From: Desulfobacula sp.
GTDB lineage: Bacteria; Desulfobacterota; Desulfobacteria; Desulfobacterales; Desulfobacteraceae
NCBI RefSeq assembly: GCF_014237455.1
Contig: NZ_JABZFL010000093.1
Location: 1-46,524 of the forward strand
Direction of reading: 5' to 3'
Length of the DNA stretch: 46,524 nt
The notes under the pieces were generated by a model. The model saw only the letters and a program-made list of their open reading frames with translations. It had not been told where the DNA came from and searched no databases. The position numbers were made by a program, and so were the translations under genes. Below, piece by piece: positions 42,003 to 46,524 of the stretch (position 1 is its first letter; each line of letters begins with the position of its first letter).

Positions 42003-43384
42003 CCAATTTTCTCAAGTAATTTTATGTGGATATTATCAAATCCTCCATTTGACATTATTAAAACAAGATCTCCCGGTCTTAATTTTGATACCAGGAAACC
42101 GATAACTGCATCACAGTTTTCAAAATAATATGCATCAATCCCCTTTCTTTCAATGTCTGCCACAAGTTGTCTGGTGGAAAATTTATCTTCTGGGGGTATT
42201 TTTTTTTTAACGCCGGGCTCGCAGATACACACCATGTCTGCATCCAGAAAAGAATCAGGATATGTGTCCTGAAAAATATTTCTCATGCTTGTGTTGGTTC
42301 TGGGCTCAAACACAGCGATCACCCTGCCGTCTTTATAGAAGGGTTTTACTGCCTTGATCGTTTCCCTGACCGCTGTCGGATGATGGGCAAAGTCATCCAT
42401 TACAGTGATTCCATTTTTTATACCCCGAATCTCCTGCCGTCTTTTTATACCGGAAAAAGTTTTTAAAGCAGTATATATAGATGTATCACTGACACCTATT
42501 CTATTGGCCGCAGCCATACAGGCAACACAATTAAACAGGTTATGCCGGCCGATCAGATTTGTTTCAATTGAAACTGCTTTACCCGGGCCTTGAACATCAA
42601 AAAAAGTTTTTGAATTTTGCTGCATATGGTTTGAAAATGACCATTGGGCCTGTTCGCCATATGTCTCAACAGATGCAGCACAAGAGCCAAGAATCTCTTT
42701 TAAATTGTTATTATCATTAAACGCTATGATATGACTGTCTTTTTCTATTTTCTTCACAAAAGCTGAAAAAATTCTCTTGATATGGTCAATATCAATGAAA
42801 ATATCTGCATGATCAAATTCAATCCCTGTCATGATGGTAATATCAGGGTCATAATGCATAAACTTCGGCCCTTTATCAAAAAAGGCCGTGTCATATTCAT
42901 CCCCTTCAATCACCATATACTCGCCGCTTCCTATTCTGAAACTTGAATTAAAATCCCTTAAAATGCCACCGATCATAAACGACGGGTCCATGCCTGCCGC
43001 ATACAGGATATGGGCCATGATGGAAGAAGTGGTTGTCTTCCCATGGGTTCCTGTAACCAGGATAATCTTTTTGTCTTTTGCAATAAATTTATTCACGGCC
43101 TGGGGCATTGATAAATAGGGAATTCTCTTTTGCAACACTGCCCGGGCTTCAACATTCAGCTTTGTTACCGCATTGCCGATAATCACAAGATCAGGCGCGT
43201 GGTCTAAATTTGAAGGATCATATCCGGAAAAGAGCTGAACTCCCTTTTCATTCAAAAAATCACTCATGGGCGGATAAACATTCTGGTCGGAACCGGATAC
43301 GATATATCCCATCTCCTTAAGGATGCAGGCAAGGGTTCCCATCCCTGTCCCGCAGGCAGCAATTAAATGTATGGTTTTTATCAT
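41999..43384 (-). CDS. mpl: Mpl: UDP-N-acetylmuramate:L-Ala-gamma-D-Glu-meso-DAP ligase
   Basis: Mpl joins recycled murein tripeptide to UDP-MurNAc in peptidoglycan recycling. The 461-residue protein has the Mur ligase fold with a nucleotide-binding start (HLIAACGTGMGTLACIL) and the ATP loop GTHGKTTTSS near residue 108. The GDEYDTAFFDKGPKFMHY segment near 160 separates Mpl from MurC. The C-terminal domain has DDFAHHPTAVRETI and VFEPRTNTS. It starts 6 bp after hemL and ends in an ATGA overlap with a small membrane protein gene. Confidence 0.93.
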   Translation of the reverse strand: MIKTIHLIAACGTGMGTLACILKEMGYIVSGSDQNVYPPMSDFLNEKGVQLFSGYDPSNLDHAPDLVIIGNAVTKLNVEARAVLQKRIPYLSMPQAVNKFIAKDKKIILVTGTHGKTTTSSIMAHILYAAGMDPSFMIGGILRDFNSSFRIGSGEYMVIEGDEYDTAFFDKGPKFMHYDPDITIMTGIEFDHADIFIDIDHIKRIFSAFVKKIEKDSHIIAFNDNNNLKEILGSCAASVETYGEQAQWSFSNHMQQNSKTFFDVQGPGKAVSIETNLIGRHNLFNCVACMAAANRIGVSDTSIYTALKTFSGIKRRQEIRGIKNGITVMDDFAHHPTAVRETIKAVKPFYKDGRVIAVFEPRTNTSMRNIFQDTYPDSFLDADMVCICEPGVKKKIPPEDKFSTRQLVADIERKGIDAYYFENCDAVIGFLVSKLRPGDLVLIMSNGGFDNIHIKLLEKIG

Positions 43385-43390
43385 TGTTAT

Positions 43391-44674
43391 CTAAAGAGCA
43401 GCCATTGCCTGTCTTGCAGCATCAATTGTCTGGTCAATATCTGCATCAGAATGTGCCAGAGAAACAAAACAGGCTTCAAATTGTGACGGGGCAATGTAAA
43501 CACCTTTTTCAAGCATGATTCTGTAAAATTTTGCAAACCGGTCCAGATCACACTTTTTAGCATCGTCAAAATCATGAACATCTTCATCTGAAAAAAAGAA
43601 CCCGGCCATGGATCCCACATGATCGGTTTTCAAGCTGATTCCCGCAGCATCTGCGGCAGACTGCAATCCATTCATCAGCCTCTCGGTCTTATTATCAAGC
43701 GCTTCATATACATCATCGTTCTGAAGCGCTTTCAGAGTGGCAATTCCCGCAGCCATTGCCAAAGGATTACCCGAAAGGGTCCCTGCCTGGTACACACTTC
43801 CAACAGGTGCGATTATATCCATAATGTCGCTTCGGCCGCCATAAGCCCCAACCGGCAGGCCACCGCCAATCACCTTGCCGAAACAACTCAGATCCGGTGT
43901 GATGCCAAACAATCCCTGGGCAGAGCCTTTAGCCACCCTGAATCCTGTCATAACTTCATCAAATATCAGGACGGCTCCAAATTTTAAGGTATATTCCCGC
44001 AATGTTTCAAGAAACCCGTCCACAGGTGTTACCATGCCCATATTTCCGGCAACAGGTTCAAGAATAACTCCGGCAACCTTATCCCCCTTTTCTTTCATGA
44101 TTTTTATAAATCCCTCGATATCATTGAATTTCAGGGATAAGGTATTTGAAATAACAGACTCGGGCACACCAGGACTCCCTGGAATACCAAGGGTTGCAAC
44201 TCCGGACCCTGCTGCGACAAGAAGCGTATCTGCATGGCCATGATAACAACCGTCAAACTTTATAATAATGTCTCTGCCGGTATATCCGCGGGCAAGACGA
44301 ACCGCACTCATGGTCGCTTCAGTACCGGAGTTTACCATTCTTATTTTTTCCACCGACGGCACCATATCAATAACAAGACGGGCAAGATCTGTTTCAAGTT
44401 CAGTGGGTGCCCCAAAACTGGTACCAATTTCAAGAACCTTTTTCAAGGCTTCAATAACACCCGGGGGTCTGTGCCCCAGAATTAAAGGCCCCCAGGAAAG
44501 CACGTAATCAATATATTCGTTTCCATCAACATCATAAATCCTGGCCTTATTTCCCTTTTCTATGAATACTGGCTGTCCTCCCACAGAACCACAGGCTCTT
44601 ACCGGAGAATTTACACCTCCGGGAATTAAATTTTGAGCTTCTCTAAAAAGATTTTCTGATTTTGATCTAGACAT
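43391..44674 (-). CDS. hemL: Glutamate-1-semialdehyde 2,1-aminomutase HemL
   Basis: HemL makes 5-aminolevulinate, the heme and siroheme precursor, in the C5 pathway. The 427-residue PLP enzyme is of normal length. It shows [18 protein letters not shown] at the start, [18 protein letters not shown] near 115, [13 protein letters not shown] near 245, the PLP lysine in [17 protein letters not shown] near 268, and [14 protein letters not shown] near 303. A promoter lies at 44729-44758. It heads a string of seven closely spaced genes ending in resB-ccsA, linking heme supply to cytochrome c assembly. Confidence 0.97.
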   Translation of the reverse strand: MSRSKSENLFREAQNLIPGGVNSPVRACGSVGGQPVFIEKGNKARIYDVDGNEYIDYVLSWGPLILGHRPPGVIEALKKVLEIGTSFGAPTELETDLARLVIDMVPSVEKIRMVNSGTEATMSAVRLARGYTGRDIIIKFDGCYHGHADTLLVAAGSGVATLGIPGSPGVPESVISNTLSLKFNDIEGFIKIMKEKGDKVAGVILEPVAGNMGMVTPVDGFLETLREYTLKFGAVLIFDEVMTGFRVAKGSAQGLFGITPDLSCFGKVIGGGLPVGAYGGRSDIMDIIAPVGSVYQAGTLSGNPLAMAAGIATLKALQNDDVYEALDNKTERLMNGLQSAADAAGISLKTDHVGSMAGFFFSDEDVHDFDDAKKCDLDRFAKFYRIMLEKGVYIAPSQFEACFVSLAHSDADIDQTIDAARQAMAAL

Positions 44675-44728
44675 ATTTTATTCCTTACAGTATTAAAAAA
44701 TCATTATTTTATCACCTATAAACATTTA

Positions 44729-44758
44729 AATATATCAGACCTGTAATTAAAGGGTCAA
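44729..44758 (-). promoter_or_regulatory. Sigma-70 promoter of the hemL operon
   Basis: On the minus strand TTGACC (44753-44758) lies 18 bases before TATATT (44729-44734), about 55 bases before the hemL start codon. It is back to back with the tRNA-Lys promoter. Confidence 0.75.
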
Positions 44759-44793
44759 CCGCTTTTTGACAAGGTTCAAAAATCAAAAATATA

Positions 44794-44822
44794 TTGACAT
44801 TTTTAAGATCGGCTGTTAGATT
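44794..44822 (+). promoter_or_regulatory. Sigma-70 promoter of tRNA-Lys
   Basis: A perfect TTGACA (44794-44799) is followed after exactly 17 bases by TAGATT (44817-44822), about 18 bases before the tRNA. Confidence 0.8.
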
Positions 44823-44839
44823 CACTGCGTTGATTTTAT

Positions 44840-44915
44840 GGGCCGTTAGCTCAACTGGTAGAGCAACTGACTCTTAATCAGTAGGTCCCGGGTTCGACTC
44901 CCTGACGGCCCACCA
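44840..44915 (+). tRNA. tRNA-Lys (CUU)
   Basis: A complete 76-nt cloverleaf is encoded, with CCA included: acceptor GGGCCGT / ACGGCCC, D arm AGCTCAACTGGTAGAGC, anticodon stem ACTGA/TCAGT with loop CTCTTAA (anticodon CUU), and T-arm loop GTTCGACTC. It is a single-gene unit with its own promoter and a very strong terminator. Confidence 0.97.
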
Positions 44916-44920
44916 TATAA

Positions 44921-44966
44921 AACAAAGCTCTCAGCGTTTTTCGTTGAGAGCTTTGTTGTTTTTTAT
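44921..44966 (+). terminator. Rho-independent terminator of tRNA-Lys
   Basis: A 16-bp stem (AACAAAGCTCTCAGCG / CGTTGAGAGCTTTGTT, one G-T pair) with a five-base loop is followed by GTTTTTT. Confidence 0.9.
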
Positions 44967-44972
44967 ATCTTT

Positions 44973-44992
44973 TTGTCCACCTATTGTCCACC
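44973..44992. repeat. Direct repeat TTGTCCACC next to tRNA-Lys
   Basis: TTGTCCACC occurs at 44973-44981 and again at 44984-44992. Short repeats of this kind just after a tRNA are common where mobile elements have integrated, but no integrase gene is present here. Confidence 0.5.
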
Positions 44993-45001
44993 ATTTTCAA
45001 T

Positions 45002-45406
45002 TTATAATAGATGATATTTTGTGAATATTAAAATGTGTGAAGAATCCTCGTCTGCCCTCTTTTGAAGGTTCACTCTTTGTCTGCCATTCCAACTCCTCCA
45101 TGCGTCCTTATTCCGCCGCCTGATGCCTCCTGCGGTCTTCCTTGAGGACCTTATCGGCAGGAGCCTAATCATGTCAATAATAAATCGGGCCTTTAAATCC
45201 AGCATTGAGGGAGAAAAATCATAGACATAATCTACACCATATAAGAATGGATATCGCTTGATTTTTATCTCCAATATACAGTAATGTAAGCTTGATTCAT
45301 TTGATTGTGCTTGGTTAAATATACTTGAATATCTCTTTACATAAATTAGAAACATTGATACTGATTTATAAATTAAATTTTTTAATCGTTGCAGGTTGGA
45401 AACCAT
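45002..45406 (-). other. Doubtful open frame in a gene-poor stretch
   Basis: A 134-codon frame exists on the minus strand. The protein (Arg/Lys-rich second half, RSSRKTAGGIRRRNKDAWRS) matches nothing I know, and I see no good ribosome binding site. It may be a decayed gene or chance frame between tRNA-Lys and the hydrolase gene. No other gene is visible from 44993 to 45469. Confidence 0.25.
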
Positions 45407-45469
45407 TCCAAATTAAATGATATATAGGTCTGCACAATAACAGCTTATACGGCTTAGAATTGAAATAAC

Positions 45470-46390
45470 ATGAATGCAGAAATCAGAACAGAGTTTGTAA
45501 AAGCCAACGGCCTGAATTTTGAAGTCGATATGTGCGGTGCAGGCAAGAAGTTCGCTATCTGCCTACATGGCTTTCCAGAACATTCATTCTCCTGGCGTTA
45601 TCAACTGCCTCTTCTCGCCAAGCTCGGCTATACAGTCTGGGCACCGAACTTACGAGGATATGGCAATTCAAGTCGTCCTACAAAAGTGAAAGATTATTCG
45701 ATTGACCATCTATTTGCGGATGTCGCCAGTTTGATCGATGCATCTGGAGCGACATCAACGCTTCTTGTTGGTCATGACTGGGGTGGCGCTATTGCATGGG
45801 GTTTTGCGCTTCAAGCCATACGTCCGGTCAATCGTTTAATTGTCATGAATTTTCCGCATCCATCTCTATTCCTCAAACGTCTGATGAAATGGCCTCAGAT
45901 AGTTAAGTCCTGGTATATTTTTTTCTTCCAAATTCCAATGATCCCCGAATTATTACTCGGTTTGTGGGATGCAAAACCTATTGGAAAGATATTATATAAT
46001 ATGGCTGTTGATAAAAGCCGATTTCCTGATAAAATACTGGAAATATATTGCAAAAATGCCAGTCAACCAGGGGCATTAACCGCTATGATTAACTATTATC
46101 GAGCCTTCTTTAAGATGAAACTAATTTCTGAAAAAAGGCGGGTAATGGAATTGATCCTTGAGATGCCCACACTGATGATCTGGGGGGAAGAAGATACTGC
46201 GCTTGGTAAGAAACTAACATATGGCACCGAAAAATTGGTGACCGATTTCACCATCAGATATTTACCTGATGTTTCTCACTGGGTCCAACAAGAAGCTCCA
46301 GAAACTGTTAATGAAATGATTGAAGCTTGGATTATAGGGAAAGAGGTTCCGAAAGTTGGAACTGCAGGAAAGTTGATTGAGGTAAAGTAA
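45470..46390 (+). CDS. Alpha/beta hydrolase, epoxide hydrolase-like
   Basis: The 306-residue protein has the alpha/beta-hydrolase fold with an aspartate nucleophile. HGFPE at residues 33-37 forms the oxyanion region, GHDWGG holds Asp103 as nucleophile, WGEEDTAL holds Asp242, and DVSHWVQQEAP holds His270. Tyr149 and Tyr210 in the cap could be the pair that activates the epoxide ring. This favours epoxide hydrolase over haloalkane dehalogenase, which would need a Trp pair at the halide site. The substrate is unknown. The gene stands alone on the plus strand after a gene-poor stretch next to tRNA-Lys and looks somewhat richer in GC than its surroundings, so it may be acquired. 46391-46524 holds nothing recognisable. 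Confidence 0.9.
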   Translation: MNAEIRTEFVKANGLNFEVDMCGAGKKFAICLHGFPEHSFSWRYQLPLLAKLGYTVWAPNLRGYGNSSRPTKVKDYSIDHLFADVASLIDASGATSTLLVGHDWGGAIAWGFALQAIRPVNRLIVMNFPHPSLFLKRLMKWPQIVKSWYIFFFQIPMIPELLLGLWDAKPIGKILYNMAVDKSRFPDKILEIYCKNASQPGALTAMINYYRAFFKMKLISEKRRVMELILEMPTLMIWGEEDTALGKKLTYGTEKLVTDFTIRYLPDVSHWVQQEAPETVNEMIEAWIIGKEVPKVGTAGKLIEVK

Positions 46391-46524
46391 GACGAAATCA
46401 CATAACACACATATGAGCCACCCTATAGTCAATAGGCAATAAAAATTTTTAGGGAAAAAGCCATTTTCCCTTAATATAGCGTTAACAAAAAGAATCTCCT
46501 GACTTAAATTCAAAATATGCAGTC

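Overview
The window reads as chromosomal DNA from an AT-rich, anaerobic sulfate-reducing deltaproteobacterium (Desulfobacterota), most likely of the Desulfobacteraceae. The strongest evidence is a complete qrcABCD operon (periplasmic cytochrome c3:menaquinone oxidoreductase), which is typical of sulfate reducers. It sits next to ResB/CcsA-type cytochrome c maturation genes, and the overall housekeeping gene order agrees. The family-level assignment is an inference from gene content; no 16S gene is present.

Layout. 1-300: 5' part of a cyclopropane-fatty-acid-synthase-like gene (minus strand, runs off the window). 441-3923: mfd. 4051-11299: a PrkA / YeaH(DUF444) / SpoVR operon with a second, divergent PrkA-like AAA+ protein as its last gene. 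11542-15528: ispD, a long protein with a C-terminal HPr domain, the RNase P RNA gene, a coiled-coil zinc-ribbon protein and a Nif3-like protein. 15684-19605: a CAU-anticodon tRNA, rpoD (with an eight-copy 15-bp tandem repeat in its coding region) and dnaG. 19701-21069: hisA and hisB.

21364-29615 is looser accessory-like DNA with many small genes and long non-coding stretches. It holds a duplicated Cys-motif protein, a GGQ-only release-factor homologue, dodecin, two small unknown proteins, a cold-shock protein, a YkgJ protein, a SEC-C protein, decayed ORFs and insertion-sequence remnants, tmRNA (ssrA) and Hsp20. A likely unannotated small RNA lies at about 24542-24617.

29718-44674 (all minus): recD2; then the qrcABCD operon with a sixth-kilobase-scale leader promoter and a tiny unannotated membrane ORF at its 3' end; then a tightly packed seven-gene string hemL-mpl-orf64-hemerythrin-recD-resB-ccsA. 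Heme synthesis, cytochrome c assembly and the multiheme Qrc complex are thus adjacent and probably physiologically linked. 44840-46390: tRNA-Lys(CUU) with a clear promoter and terminator, a gene-poor stretch, and an epoxide-hydrolase-like alpha/beta hydrolase.

The points most worth following up are: the small RNA candidate at 24542-24617; the hemerythrin whose iron-ligand pattern is altered at two positions; the ORF at 26560-26823 whose only possible start is AUC; the repeat-bearing sigma factor; the internally duplicated CLxC/CQLGxF protein; the double-PrkA operon; and the small Qrc-linked membrane protein. No CRISPR array, prophage or classical defence system was seen.
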